Source of the DNA: Arsukibacterium sp. UBA3155
GTDB taxonomy: Bacteria > Pseudomonadota > Gammaproteobacteria > Enterobacterales > Alteromonadaceae
Direction of reading: 5' to 3'
DNA length: 64,000 nt
NCBI GenBank assembly: GCA_002364615.1
Contig: DEYP01000026.1
Span: 118,488-182,487, forward strand
In this document: positions 17,244-25,699 of the stretch, piece after piece
How the letters are laid out: each line of letters begins with the position of its first letter
How positions within the stretch are numbered: position 1 is the stretch's first letter
The notes under the pieces: model-generated
What the model was told of the DNA's origin: nothing
The model's database searches: none
The model's input: the letters and a program-made list of their open reading frames with translations, nothing else
Made by a program: the position numbers and the translations under genes

Positions 17244-18644
17244 TCAGTCTGGCCGGTTCGGTATCCCTGACAAAGTAATGAATACATCGAGGCCGCCTAT
17301 CATGTTAACCTTAAATTCCAGACTGCCCTTATGCAACTCCACAATATGTTTAACGATAGATAACCCCAGGCCGGCACCTTCTGTTTGCTGATGTTGTTGA
17401 TGGCGATAAAACCGGTTACCCAGTCGACTGGGGTCAGCCTCAGTGTTACCGCTATTACTAATTTTGATCAGTATATGCTGGTGGCTATCCTGTCTGCTCA
17501 GGATCACCACTGTGCCATCAGCGGGGGAGTACTTAGCGGCGTTATCCAGCACATTTCGCAGCACACTTTGCAATAGCGTGTTGTCACCATATATCTGACA
17601 ACTATCATCAAGTTCCAGCTGCCAGGTTACTTTATCCAGCAATTTAGCCGGCAACTGTGACAGACTGTGATGCAGCAGTGGCGTCACTGCTATTGCTGTG
17701 CAATCGAGATGCTGCAGATGGTCGAGCCTGGCGATCGACAGCAACTGATTAACCAGATGCGACATGCGTTTGCTGCCTTCTGTAATGGCATTTACTGCTT
17801 CAGTTACTTCAGCCGGATCACTGGCGCTACTAAGGTTTTGGGCATGCAGCTGCAAAATACTCAGGGGGGTGCGCAGTTCATGCGAGGCGTCGGCAATAAA
17901 ACGTTTTTCTTGTTGCAAGTAGCTATAGATCCGTTGCAGTAAGCTGTTAATTGCGCTTTGAATAGGTTGCAATTCACTCGGCAGTGCCAGCTTTATTTCA
18001 TGTAATTGCTCAGGGGTTTTATTGGCTACTTGCTGTTGTAACAATTGCAATGGGCGAAGTCCCAGCTTTATCACCAGATAAATTAACAGGCTAAGCGGTA
18101 ACATCATAAACAAAATAGGCCGTACCTGAGCCTGTGCAATATGGGCACCCATTTCCTGGCGGATATCTTCGCGCTGGGCAGTAAAAATCCATAAATCTTC
18201 TGCCGGCACAAAGTAGCTGAACGTCACCCACAACACACCATGCTCAGTGATTTCATGGTAACCCGCTTCGCGTTTTGGCGTTGGAAATTGCAACGCATTT
18301 TCTGACAACATAATTAGTTTGTCGCCACGTTGTGCCTGAAACGCAATTTTCCCTTCATACTTGTGGCCATCAAGTAACCGCTCCTGTTGGGCAGTAAGTG
18401 ACTCGCCCATGTCAGTAATGTGCGGCACTGCCACTACGACGGGCTGATTGTCAGTATTGGGCAAGGGACTGCTGCTAAGCAGCAAACTTATTAGTTTGGC
18501 GCTTCTGGCCAGCTCAGCATCGTAAATTTCGTTGAGCTCATGCAGTGCGTCACTATAAGTCAGGTAAGCGTTAACGCTCAATGCGCCAAGCATTAGCAGA
18601 TTAATCCCGATCAACAGGTAAACTTTAATACTGTTAATTGCCAT
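17244..18644 (-). CDS. Sensor histidine kinase, PmrB/QseC type
   Basis: This 466-residue kinase has two membrane helices (about 7-30 and 175-197) enclosing a periplasmic domain, then a HAMP-like region, the dimerisation H-box FIADASHELRTPLS (phosphorylated His255), and an ATPase domain with N-box (LRNVLDNAAKYSP) and GAGLGLSIVKHIVELH. The periplasmic start HELNEIYDAELARSAKL is typical of QseC/PmrB kinases and contains an ExxE (E36-E39); ExxE binds iron in PmrB, but a single occurrence is weak evidence. Its start overlaps the regulator gene by 11 bp. It is expected to phosphorylate that regulator. Confidence 0.85.
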   Translation of the reverse strand: MAINSIKVYLLIGINLLMLGALSVNAYLTYSDALHELNEIYDAELARSAKLISLLLSSSPLPNTDNQPVVVAVPHITDMGESLTAQQERLLDGHKYEGKIAFQAQRGDKLIMLSENALQFPTPKREAGYHEITEHGVLWVTFSYFVPAEDLWIFTAQREDIRQEMGAHIAQAQVRPILFMMLPLSLLIYLVIKLGLRPLQLLQQQVANKTPEQLHEIKLALPSELQPIQSAINSLLQRIYSYLQQEKRFIADASHELRTPLSILQLHAQNLSSASDPAEVTEAVNAITEGSKRMSHLVNQLLSIARLDHLQHLDCTAIAVTPLLHHSLSQLPAKLLDKVTWQLELDDSCQIYGDNTLLQSVLRNVLDNAAKYSPADGTVVILSRQDSHQHILIKISNSGNTEADPSRLGNRFYRHQQHQQTEGAGLGLSIVKHIVELHKGSLEFKVNMIGGLDVFITLSGIPNRPD

Positions 18645-19302
18645 AATGGCTTACCAGCATATAACCCACACCACGAACGGTTTTGATGACTTCAGAAGTG
18701 AGTTTTTTACGTAGGTTGTGAATATGTACCTCTATGGCATTACTTTCCGTTTCGCCATCCCAGCCATAGCTAAGCTCTTCAAGGTGCTGGCGCGACAATA
18801 TACGATCGGGTTTAAGCATAAATTCTTTTAACAGCATAAATTCGCGTCGGGTCAGCGTGACATCATGCTGCTGAAACTGGCAGTGATGGTTGCTCAGATT
18901 TAAGCTAATACCGGCCAACTGTAAGCTGTCATCGACTCGCTGCTCCTTTCGGCGGCACAGCACCCTAATCCGCGCTTCCAGCTCCAACACATCGATAGGT
19001 TTTACCAGATAATCGTCGGCACCGGTGTTTAGGGCCGTAAGTTTAGTATCAAGCTGCCCCTGTGCTGTGAGTACCAAAATGGGCATAACGACAGCGGAGT
19101 GGCGCAATTGACGAATGATATCCAGCGCAAAGCCATCAGGCAGGCCTAAATCCAGGATCATTAAAGCAAAATCGCTGTCTTGTGCGGCTATCAGTGCCTG
19201 CTTACCCGTGCTGCAATGCTCTGGCTGATAGCCCATCCGTTTCAGGCGGGTAATCATTCCCTGTGCCAGTAACTCATCATCTTCTACCAGTAAAATACGC
19301 AT
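18634..19302 (-). CDS. OmpR-family response regulator, PmrA/QseB type
   Basis: This 222-residue regulator has a receiver domain (acidic pocket VEDDE, phosphoacceptor D51 in LMILDLGLPDG, TAQGQ, and K in DDYLVKP) and a winged-helix DNA-binding domain (LTRREFMLLKEFMLKPDRILSRQHLEELSYGWDGETESNAIEVHIHNLRKKL, region 140-200). This subtype binds direct repeats of TTAAG-like half-sites spaced one helical turn apart. Such repeats occur near dgkA, eptA and the tlpA cluster, making it the best local candidate to bind them. It lies 117 nt downstream of eptA on the same strand. Confidence 0.88.
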   Translation of the reverse strand: MRILLVEDDELLAQGMITRLKRMGYQPEHCSTGKQALIAAQDSDFALMILDLGLPDGFALDIIRQLRHSAVVMPILVLTAQGQLDTKLTALNTGADDYLVKPIDVLELEARIRVLCRRKEQRVDDSLQLAGISLNLSNHHCQFQQHDVTLTRREFMLLKEFMLKPDRILSRQHLEELSYGWDGETESNAIEVHIHNLRKKLTSEVIKTVRGVGYMLVSHYGN

Positions 19303-19419
19303 TTAATATACCCAATAGATCCTGATAGGAACGCACAATGCGGTTTATCTAACCATCATACAACAAGGTGCAAAATAAACCTGCCGTACGTCGTTTTTAG
19401 TACTATAACCTTTTCTTTA

Positions 19420-21057
19420 CTATGACAGAGTACAAGGCCAGATAAAATCTAGCCGTGCATCTTTGCTGCTGCTGGTTACTTCAAATAGCGAAAGTACAGA
19501 ATTAAACACATAGTCATGAGACAAGCCTTTTTGTTGGCTGATACAGTCGGTATTTAAAGCCAGACGCCGGGTAAAACTTTTAGACAGCCACAACAGCATT
19601 GGCACTTTGGTTTGCGCGTCCGGCGCCATCCAGTAAGGTAAACCATGCAAATATACGCCGTTCTCGCCTAACGACTCGCCATGGTCTGACACATACAACA
19701 TTGCCGTATCAAACTCATCAGATAAACCGTCCAGTAATGATATGGTGCTATTTAGCAGCTCATCAGCAGCAACAATGGCGTTGTCATACGCATTAATAAT
19801 ATGTTGCGGTTGACACTCGCTGAGCAAGTTACTTTTACACTCGGGCAAAAAGTGTTTGTGTTGAATTTCGCTACGCTTGTAGTACTCCGGGCCATGGTTG
19901 CCTTGCTGGTGCAACACGACAAAAATTGGCTGGTTATCGTTTTTGGTTTGCGCAATTTCCTGTCGTAAATTATGTAACAAAGCCATATCCGGACAAGCCC
20001 CTTCTTCGCAATCGAAGGTGCTGTTATCCGCAAAGCTATGATCAATTACCACTCTGTTGCACATGCTTTTGCACCCGGAGTTATTGTTGCGCCAGATAAC
20101 CTTTACTCCCGCCCGCGCTAACACATCCAGCACATTGTCGGAATGCTTTGCCAGATTATCATTGTAGTTAGCTTTATTCAGGTAGCTTAACAAGCAGGGT
20201 ACCGACACCGCAGTAGCAGTGCCGCAAGCGTCGATAGCACCAAAATTAATCAGATCGCGTTGCGCCAGCAGCGGGGTGGTATTGCGCAGGTAGCTGTTAA
20301 TACCCAAGTGATCAGCCCGAAGGGTTTCACCCAGAACCATGATTACCAGCTTCGGTTTATTTGCCTGCGGAATTATTTGCGCATCCTCGGCGTATTGGAT
20401 AAACGCCGTCGGATGACCTTCCGCAATTTTACTTTGTATTACGCCCACTGCTGCAGCAAGGGCATTCAGCGGGACCGCCTGATGTTTAAGATAGCGGTGC
20501 TGTCGAAATACACCAGCAAAGTTTTGGTACTGTGATGCAGCCAGCCCTGAGACTAACGCAACCACAATAAAAAGTAGTGCGCTGTATCGTTTAACGCTGC
20601 GGCTTAGAGAGCGTTGTTGCGGTTTTATCCAGAACAGCAAAGCCAGTGGCAATAGCAGATAGCCGACAAAGTAAGGCAGCATGGCACTGCTTAATAAGCC
20701 GGTCACTTCATGGCTGTCTGTTTCCAGCGCGTTAATCAGCATGCTTTTATCCAGCAGTACACCGTATTGTTGCATAAAATACTGGCTGATAGCTGCTATA
20801 ATAATCAAAGTACTTAACCAGACTTTTTGAAAGTTTCCGATGCTAAATAGCTGACAAATAAATATATTAAGCAAAAACAATAATGCCATCAGCGGCAAAG
20901 ACAGTTGCCAGCCACCTAAAGGTAGAATGCTCTTTATAAAGCTTTGGTTAAACATCAGGGTAAGCAGCAGCGCAACACTTATACTGAGCAGCTCACGCGT
21001 TATTTCAGACTGCATTACCTTTAATCGTGTTGGTGAGATGGAAATGTCGAGGTTCAT
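19420..21057 (-). CDS. eptA: Lipid A phosphoethanolamine transferase, EptA/MCR type
   Basis: This 545-residue enzyme has five N-terminal membrane helices (to about residue 175) and a periplasmic alkaline-phosphatase-like domain. Key residues are all visible: E244 in GETLRADH, nucleophile T280 in CGTATAVSVPC, H388 in GNHGPEY, D458-H459 in SDHGES and H471. Cysteines at 278/288, 350/355 and 407/415 are positioned for disulfides. It moves phosphoethanolamine from phosphatidylethanolamine to lipid A, lowering negative charge and polymyxin binding, and releases diacylglycerol, which DgkA upstream can recycle. A PmrA-like box precedes it. Confidence 0.9.
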   Translation of the reverse strand: MNLDISISPTRLKVMQSEITRELLSISVALLLTLMFNQSFIKSILPLGGWQLSLPLMALLFLLNIFICQLFSIGNFQKVWLSTLIIIAAISQYFMQQYGVLLDKSMLINALETDSHEVTGLLSSAMLPYFVGYLLLPLALLFWIKPQQRSLSRSVKRYSALLFIVVALVSGLAASQYQNFAGVFRQHRYLKHQAVPLNALAAAVGVIQSKIAEGHPTAFIQYAEDAQIIPQANKPKLVIMVLGETLRADHLGINSYLRNTTPLLAQRDLINFGAIDACGTATAVSVPCLLSYLNKANYNDNLAKHSDNVLDVLARAGVKVIWRNNNSGCKSMCNRVVIDHSFADNSTFDCEEGACPDMALLHNLRQEIAQTKNDNQPIFVVLHQQGNHGPEYYKRSEIQHKHFLPECKSNLLSECQPQHIINAYDNAIVAADELLNSTISLLDGLSDEFDTAMLYVSDHGESLGENGVYLHGLPYWMAPDAQTKVPMLLWLSKSFTRRLALNTDCISQQKGLSHDYVFNSVLSLFEVTSSSKDARLDFIWPCTLS

Positions 21058-21106
21058 AAAGTTACCGCACTAATGCTAAATGTAGCAGTCAGTGTGTGTC
21101 TTTGAG

Positions 21107-21123
21107 CTTAAGGAATACTTAAC
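21107..21123 (-). promoter_or_regulatory. PmrA-box-like direct repeat before eptA
   Basis: On the minus strand the sequence reads GTTAAG-TATTC-CTTAAG; only the first base departs from YTTAAK-N5-YTTAAK. Ten bases further on the minus strand is a weak -10-like CACACT. It sits in the 69-nt gap between the PAP2 and eptA genes, so it could give eptA an internal promoter. Confidence 0.5.
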
Positions 21124-21126
21124 CGT

Positions 21127-21834
21127 TTAGCGCTGACTCGACGTTGTTTTATTATTGTCCGGGGTAAACAACATAAAGCAAAATTTTGCCGATAACATAC
21201 ACAAGGTCAGTGTGGTTAAATCATGTGATAAAAAATGAGCACCACGCAGCTGTTGCGCCAGACCGAGGATCACACCCAATATCAGGCCGGTCGCTAAAGC
21301 GGTAAATTGCCACTGAGGTTTTACTTTTTTGAAAAAATAAAAGAGTGCCAGCCACGCATAGCCAACACTCGCGTGTCCTGCGGGAAAGCATTGCCTATAA
21401 GGTAAGTATGATGGTCGGTTTTGTAATAAGTGAAAGTAAGGTTCAGCACCGCCAAACATGGTCAGGTCCCATGGACAAGCAATATTGGTAATGGCTTTTA
21501 AGTACGCGACCATTACAAAAGAGACGAATAAAGACAGGCTTAAGGCCGCAAAGCTGTCGGCCAGCAACTTATGGCTGCTGCGTTTTAGGTTAAAGTAGCC
21601 AGTGAGTAACAGTACCAGCGCGCAGGCGACATAATTTAAAATGCGGGCGTCTTTATGCAGAATATTCTCTGTAAACCAATGTTGTTGTAATGACCACTGG
21701 TAGCCCTCTAAGGCGTAAAATTTATTGGCAAGCCAGATGTCGCCGCCACCCATATCTAAAATCAGCAGGGCGATGAGGTATAACAGTAACAACCGGTATA
21801 CCGTTCTGTCACTGATGTAGGCTTTTATTACCAC
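21127..21834 (-). CDS. PAP2-family membrane phosphatase
   Basis: This 235-residue protein has about six membrane helices and the three PAP2 motifs: KAITNIACPWD (motif 1, with Cys where Arg of the classical KxxxxxxRP stands), CFPAGHASVGY (motif 2, His acid) and RGAHFLSHDLTT (motif 3, catalytic His). The altered motif 1 (TNIxCPW) is common in PAP2 proteins encoded beside phosphoethanolamine transferases. Likely substrates are lipid A phosphates, phosphatidate or isoprenoid diphosphates at the outer face of the inner membrane. Its start overlaps the end of dgkA by 7 bp. Confidence 0.85.
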   Translation of the reverse strand: MVIKAYISDRTVYRLLLLYLIALLILDMGGGDIWLANKFYALEGYQWSLQQHWFTENILHKDARILNYVACALVLLLTGYFNLKRSSHKLLADSFAALSLSLFVSFVMVAYLKAITNIACPWDLTMFGGAEPYFHLLQNRPSYLPYRQCFPAGHASVGYAWLALFYFFKKVKPQWQFTALATGLILGVILGLAQQLRGAHFLSHDLTTLTLCMLSAKFCFMLFTPDNNKTTSSQR

Positions 21835-22196
21835 AGAATAACTAGCCAGACAGCACCGGCGCCAAGCAGCGTGATCAGCACAGCAGCTGATGCCAGATCT
21901 TTGGCTTTACCACTAAGCTCATGATACTCGGCACCAATGCGGTCAACGACAGTTTCAACGGCGGTATTCAGCAGTTCGACTATAAGCACCAGCAATGCAC
22001 TTAGCAACAACATGCTACGTTCGGCAGCGCTGATATCCAGCCAGAAAATGATGAGCAGCAGCGGGATGAGCGCGGCAATTTCCTGCCTTAATGCCGCTTC
22101 GGTTTTTAAACCGGCCGCCAAGCCCTGCCAGGAATACTTACTTGCATAAAACAACCTGCTTAAACCTTTTGCTTCAGATTTCATCGTTTTTTTCAC
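21828..22196 (-). CDS. dgkA: Diacylglycerol kinase
   Basis: This 122-residue protein with three membrane helices has the DgkA signatures: amphipathic start SRLFYASKYSWQGLAAGLKTEAALRQE and the active-site helix region ELLNTAVETVVDRIG followed by YHELSGKAKDLASAAV. It phosphorylates diacylglycerol to phosphatidate with ATP. Placement ahead of eptA fits a salvage role, because phosphoethanolamine transfer and phosphoglycerol transfer both release diacylglycerol. It is the first gene of the five-gene minus-strand run ending with the histidine kinase, and has a PmrA-like box just upstream. Confidence 0.92.
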   Translation of the reverse strand: MKKTMKSEAKGLSRLFYASKYSWQGLAAGLKTEAALRQEIAALIPLLLIIFWLDISAAERSMLLLSALLVLIVELLNTAVETVVDRIGAEYHELSGKAKDLASAAVLITLLGAGAVWLVILW

Positions 22197-22213
22197 CTTT
22201 AATCAACCACATT

Positions 22214-22262
22214 AGTATCGCCGTTTTATCTTAAGAAAAGCTTAAGCTTAGTGCTCTAGCAT
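22214..22262. promoter_or_regulatory. Divergent promoter with perfect PmrA-like box
   Basis: CTTAAG (22230-22235), AAAAG, CTTAAG (22241-22246) is a perfect YTTAAK-N5-YTTAAK repeat, and because CTTAAG is self-complementary it reads on both strands. Rightward, TAGCAT (22257-22262) lies exactly 10 nt after the repeat, toward the LTA-synthase gene. Leftward, GATACT (22219-22214) also lies exactly 10 nt away, toward dgkA. One operator could therefore drive both directions. Confidence 0.65.
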
Positions 22263-22299
22263 CAAATAACCTTATGCTGTGAAGTGATTATTACCGGTA

Positions 22300-24249
22300 A
22301 TGAAAAAAAACTTACGCTCTGTATCAGGCCCTTATTATTTGTTAGTTGTAATGACAATAATGATTTTGCTGTTGTTGTCGGTAAGCCGCATAGGATTGTT
22401 TGTCTGGCAATATGATCGGATTAGTGCCGTGGCATCCGTTTGGCCACTCTTAATACAAGGTGTGCGGGCTGATTTGATACTGGTTGGATTGTGGTTGGTG
22501 ATACCTTTGCTGCTGGCGCCATTTTTGACAGCTGGTAAATGGTTTAGTGTCTGGCGCTGGTTTTGCTATGGCTGGGCCTTGATGGGACTGACGCTATTTA
22601 TCTTTGTGGAGCTTTCTACCCCGCAATTTATTCTGCAATACGATATCCGGCCAAACCGTCTTTACATTGAATATCTGAAGTATCCAGAAGAAGTCTTCAG
22701 TACCTTATGGCAAGGCTTCAGAGCGATGCTGCTTGGTGGCATTGCGGTTACTGCACTACTTATTTGGTGCGCAAATACACTACTGCAGCGGGTTCGTCTT
22801 CGCACCGAGCCCTATCAGAAGAAAACCTTTTGGCTGACCTGGCCCGTGCTGCTGGTCGTGGTATTTGGCATGATCCGCTCTACCACTGAGCATCGTCCTG
22901 CTAACCCTGCACTATTTGCAGTTACCAGTGATGCGTTGGTCAACTCACTGGTGATAAATTCGCCTTATTCAGTACTGTACGCTATTTACAGCCTTAAACA
23001 TGAAGCGAACTCCAGTGAAATCTACGGTAAGTTACCGTTTGATGAAATGCTGGCGCTGGCGCTGGACTGGCCCTGGCTAAAACAGGCTGTATTTACTGAT
23101 CCGGGTTTACCTACTTTGCACTACAGTCAAGCTACCGCAAAACGGGCGAAGCCGCTCAATCTGGTGATCATCCTTGAAGAAAGTCTTGGTGCTACCTTTG
23201 TTGAATCGCTCGGCGGTGTTGCCGTTACACCCGAGTTAGAAAAGCTGAAGCATGACGGCTGGTGGTTTGAGCAAATGTATGCCACCGGTACCCGCTCGGT
23301 GCGCGGTATAGAAGCAGTGGTGTCAGGCTTTATGCCAACACCGGCCCAAAGCGTGGTTAAGTTGTCGTTAGCTCAGCAAAATTTTTATACGCTGGGTAGC
23401 ACGCTGTCGCAACAAGGCTATAACACCAGCTTTATTTACGGTGGCGAAGCGCATTTTGACAATATGCGCAGTTATTTTACCGGTAATGGCATTGAGCAGG
23501 TGATTGATTTGCCCCAAATGGACAATCCGGTTTTTGTTGGTAGCTGGGGCGCCAGTGATGAAGATTTATTTACCGCTGCCTCTAAGCATCTGGACGAGAT
23601 GCATCAGCACCAACGCCCGTTCTTCAGCCTGGTGTTTAGCTCGTCCAACCATACGCCGTTTGAGTTCCCGGATGGGCGTATCGATTTACATGAACAACCA
23701 AAACAAACTGTGAATAATGCGGTTAAGTATGCCGATTATTCCTTAGGCAAGTTTATTGCCCATGCAAGGCAGCAACCTTATTGGCAGAATACGCTGTTTC
23801 TGATTGTTGCTGACCATGACAACCGGGTGTATGGCAACAATCTGGTACCAGTAGAGAAGTTTCATATTCCGGCATTAATCTTGGGTGCTGATGTTATACC
23901 CAAACGGATTAAACCGGTTGCCAGCCAGATCGACCTCGCGCCTACCTTATTGTCTTTGATGGGGATAAATGCTCAGACACCACTGATTGGCCGTGATTTT
24001 AGTCATGATGACATCAGCCCGGGGCGCGCGTTAATGCAGTTTGATCAGTATTTTGCATTAATGGAGCAGCAACAACTGACTATTTTACGGCCACAGCAAA
24101 ATGCGGTAAGTGGTGTATACGATCCGGTAGGTAAAAAACTAACGCTGTCGGATCAGGCGCCATCGGCAACACAGACTAAACGCGCGTTGGCTCAGGTGTT
24201 GCTGCCGTCTTATCTATATCGGCAGCAGCAATACCATTTAGTTAATTAA
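22300..24249 (+). CDS. LTA-synthase-family phosphoglycerol/phosphoethanolamine transferase
   Basis: This 649-residue membrane protein has about five N-terminal helices and a periplasmic sulfatase-like domain from about residue 285. Metal and nucleophile sites appear in LVIILEESLGATF, ATGTRSVRGIEAVVSGF (catalytic Thr), SSSNHTPFEFP and VADHDNRVYG. Gram-negative members transfer phosphoglycerol from phosphatidylglycerol to periplasmic glucans or other glycans. The substrate here is unknown; divergence from dgkA across a shared PmrA-like box suggests co-regulation with lipid A modification, with diacylglycerol as by-product. Confidence 0.85.
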   Translation: MKKNLRSVSGPYYLLVVMTIMILLLLSVSRIGLFVWQYDRISAVASVWPLLIQGVRADLILVGLWLVIPLLLAPFLTAGKWFSVWRWFCYGWALMGLTLFIFVELSTPQFILQYDIRPNRLYIEYLKYPEEVFSTLWQGFRAMLLGGIAVTALLIWCANTLLQRVRLRTEPYQKKTFWLTWPVLLVVVFGMIRSTTEHRPANPALFAVTSDALVNSLVINSPYSVLYAIYSLKHEANSSEIYGKLPFDEMLALALDWPWLKQAVFTDPGLPTLHYSQATAKRAKPLNLVIILEESLGATFVESLGGVAVTPELEKLKHDGWWFEQMYATGTRSVRGIEAVVSGFMPTPAQSVVKLSLAQQNFYTLGSTLSQQGYNTSFIYGGEAHFDNMRSYFTGNGIEQVIDLPQMDNPVFVGSWGASDEDLFTAASKHLDEMHQHQRPFFSLVFSSSNHTPFEFPDGRIDLHEQPKQTVNNAVKYADYSLGKFIAHARQQPYWQNTLFLIVADHDNRVYGNNLVPVEKFHIPALILGADVIPKRIKPVASQIDLAPTLLSLMGINAQTPLIGRDFSHDDISPGRALMQFDQYFALMEQQQLTILRPQQNAVSGVYDPVGKKLTLSDQAPSATQTKRALAQVLLPSYLYRQQQYHLVN

Positions 24250-24315
24250 CCATTACCTTAAGCAATAAGGATAGTTTAAGGTTGATAGCTACAATATGCA
24301 TTCGGAGCAAAGCAG

Positions 24316-25005
24316 ATGATCCACAAACAAAAGCACCGCTCGCATCGCATTGGCTGGCTCCGCGCAGCGGTGCTGGGCGCAAATGATGGCATTGTATCAA
24401 CCGCCAGTCTGATTATTGGCGTGGCTGCCGCCAGTACCACGCATGCCAGTGTCATGCTGGCGGGTGTTGCCGGCCTGGTTGCCGGGGCAATGTCGATGGC
24501 AGCAGGTGAGTATGTATCTGTGAGCTCGCAGGCGGATACTGAACAGGCGGATCTTGAGCTGGAAAAAATATCATTGGCCCAGAACCCACTGAGCGAACAA
24601 AATGAGCTGGCTGAAATTTACCGGAAAAGAGGAATAGCGCCGGATCTGGCACATAAAGTTGCCGGGCAACTCATGGCGCACGATGCGTTGGGCGCGCATG
24701 CCCGCGACGAAATTGGCATTTCAGCTACAGGCACTGCCCGGCCTGTTCAGGCTGCACTCTCCTCTGCTGCAACCTTTACCATAGGCGCTGCTCTGCCACT
24801 GCTGGTTGCCTGGGTGATGCCCGGCTCCTATCTGATTTACGCCGTTGCTTTATTCTCGCTATGTTTTCTAGCGGGCCTGGGTGCACTTGCCGCGCACGCA
24901 GGCGGTGCTCCCCGCGCGCGAGGTGCAGCAAGGGTTACCTTTTGGGGCGCGCTGGCAATGGCACTGACCGCGCTGGTTGGCAGTATTTTTCGGGTGGCGG
25001 TCTGA
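24316..25005 (+). CDS. VIT1/CCC1-family Fe2+/Mn2+ transporter
   Basis: This 229-residue protein has five membrane helices and the VIT signature: LRAAVLGANDGIVSTASLIIGVAAA, then AGAMSMAAGEYVSVSSQADTE, with acidic residues continuing into a cytoplasmic helix (LELEKISLAQNPLSEQNELAEIYRKRG). VIT/CCC1 proteins move Fe2+ or Mn2+ out of the cytoplasm in exchange for protons. It lies 66 nt downstream of the LTA-synthase-like gene on the same strand and might be co-transcribed. This is of interest because PmrAB-type systems respond to iron. Confidence 0.88.
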   Translation: MIHKQKHRSHRIGWLRAAVLGANDGIVSTASLIIGVAAASTTHASVMLAGVAGLVAGAMSMAAGEYVSVSSQADTEQADLELEKISLAQNPLSEQNELAEIYRKRGIAPDLAHKVAGQLMAHDALGAHARDEIGISATGTARPVQAALSSAATFTIGAALPLLVAWVMPGSYLIYAVALFSLCFLAGLGALAAHAGGAPRARGAARVTFWGALAMALTALVGSIFRVAV

Positions 25006-25150
25006 CTCTGTATTTCCCTGCTTTCCAGTTAGCCGCAACCGCGGACAACTCCATTAACATTAGCATTCCAAGTAGCGGTTGCCTCTCTCTATCTTTTTCT
25101 ACCCCTCGTCTTTTTTCTATTCCTTGCTGAATTTCATCGTTGTAGCGTCG

Positions 25151-25183
25151 CTTAAGGTTTGCTTAAGCAAACACCGTTAGCGT
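25151..25183 (+). promoter_or_regulatory. PmrA-like box and -10 before the TlpA-DUF4266-DUF3570-ApbE cluster
   Basis: CTTAAG (25151-25156), GTTTG, CTTAAG (25162-25167) is a second perfect YTTAAK-N5-YTTAAK repeat, followed after exactly 10 nt by TAGCGT (25178-25183), a weak -10. The gene start is 25 nt further, behind GGAGG. The identical geometry to the dgkA promoter suggests the same regulator. Confidence 0.6.
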
Positions 25184-25207
25184 GAATGCAGACGTTTCGG
25201 AGGTGCT

Positions 25208-25699
25208 ATGCAGTATTGGAAAATAAGTGGCTTGCTAATCGGGTTTTTGCTCAGTTGCCTGACAGTTAGCAGCGTTTCGGCGACAGAGCTCAGCGATTTG
25301 CCGGGCAGCCCGGTTAGTACTATGCAGCAGTTGAACGGCAAAGTCGTGCTGGTCGACTTCTGGGCGTCGTGGTGTGCACCTTGTCGCAAGTCATTTCCCT
25401 GGTTGAACACGATGCACCAGCAATACGCAGAGCGCGGTTTACTGGTGCTGGCGGTAAATGAAGATAGCGATCGTGCACAGGCCAGCCGGTTTTTGCAGCA
25501 AGTGCCAGCGCAGTTTGCGGTGCTGTATGACAGCAACGGCACTGTAGCAGAGAAATTTCAGTTGCCCGGCATGCCCAGTAGCTTTTTGATTGATAAAAAA
25601 GGCCAGGTCCGTTACCGCCATATTGGTTTTAAACAGGCGGATATTGCTGACTATGAAGCCAAGATCCGCCAATTACTGGCAGAGGAGTCGCTCGAATGA
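25208..25699 (+). CDS. TlpA-like thioredoxin, exported
   Basis: This 163-residue protein has a signal peptide (cleavage likely after VSA near residue 25) and a thioredoxin domain of the TlpA/ResA type: VVLVDFWASWCAPCRKSF with redox C56 and C59, then NEDSDRAQASRFLQQ and a cis-Pro loop LPGMPSSFLIDKKG. It would act as a periplasmic thiol reductant. It is the first gene of a four-gene operon and overlaps the DUF4266 gene by ATGA, so its likely client is the cysteine pair at the end of that lipoprotein (inference). Confidence 0.88.
   Translation: MQYWKISGLLIGFLLSCLTVSSVSATELSDLPGSPVSTMQQLNGKVVLVDFWASWCAPCRKSFPWLNTMHQQYAERGLLVLAVNEDSDRAQASRFLQQVPAQFAVLYDSNGTVAEKFQLPGMPSSFLIDKKGQVRYRHIGFKQADIADYEAKIRQLLAEESLE

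Noticed and set aside
17244-18644. Iron-binding ExxE sensor motif in the histidine kinase
   Set aside because: A single ExxE in a short acidic helix can occur by chance; it is noted but not claimed.
17244-22196. Mobile mcr-type resistance element
   Set aside because: No transposase, insertion sequence or flanking repeats are present; it reads as a resident chromosomal cluster.
24257-24280. Fourth PmrA box before the VIT gene (CTTAAG and TTTAAG)
   Set aside because: Half-sites start 18 bp apart instead of 11. A similar pair at 57614 is 14 bp apart, and a single CTTAAG at 6413 has no partner.
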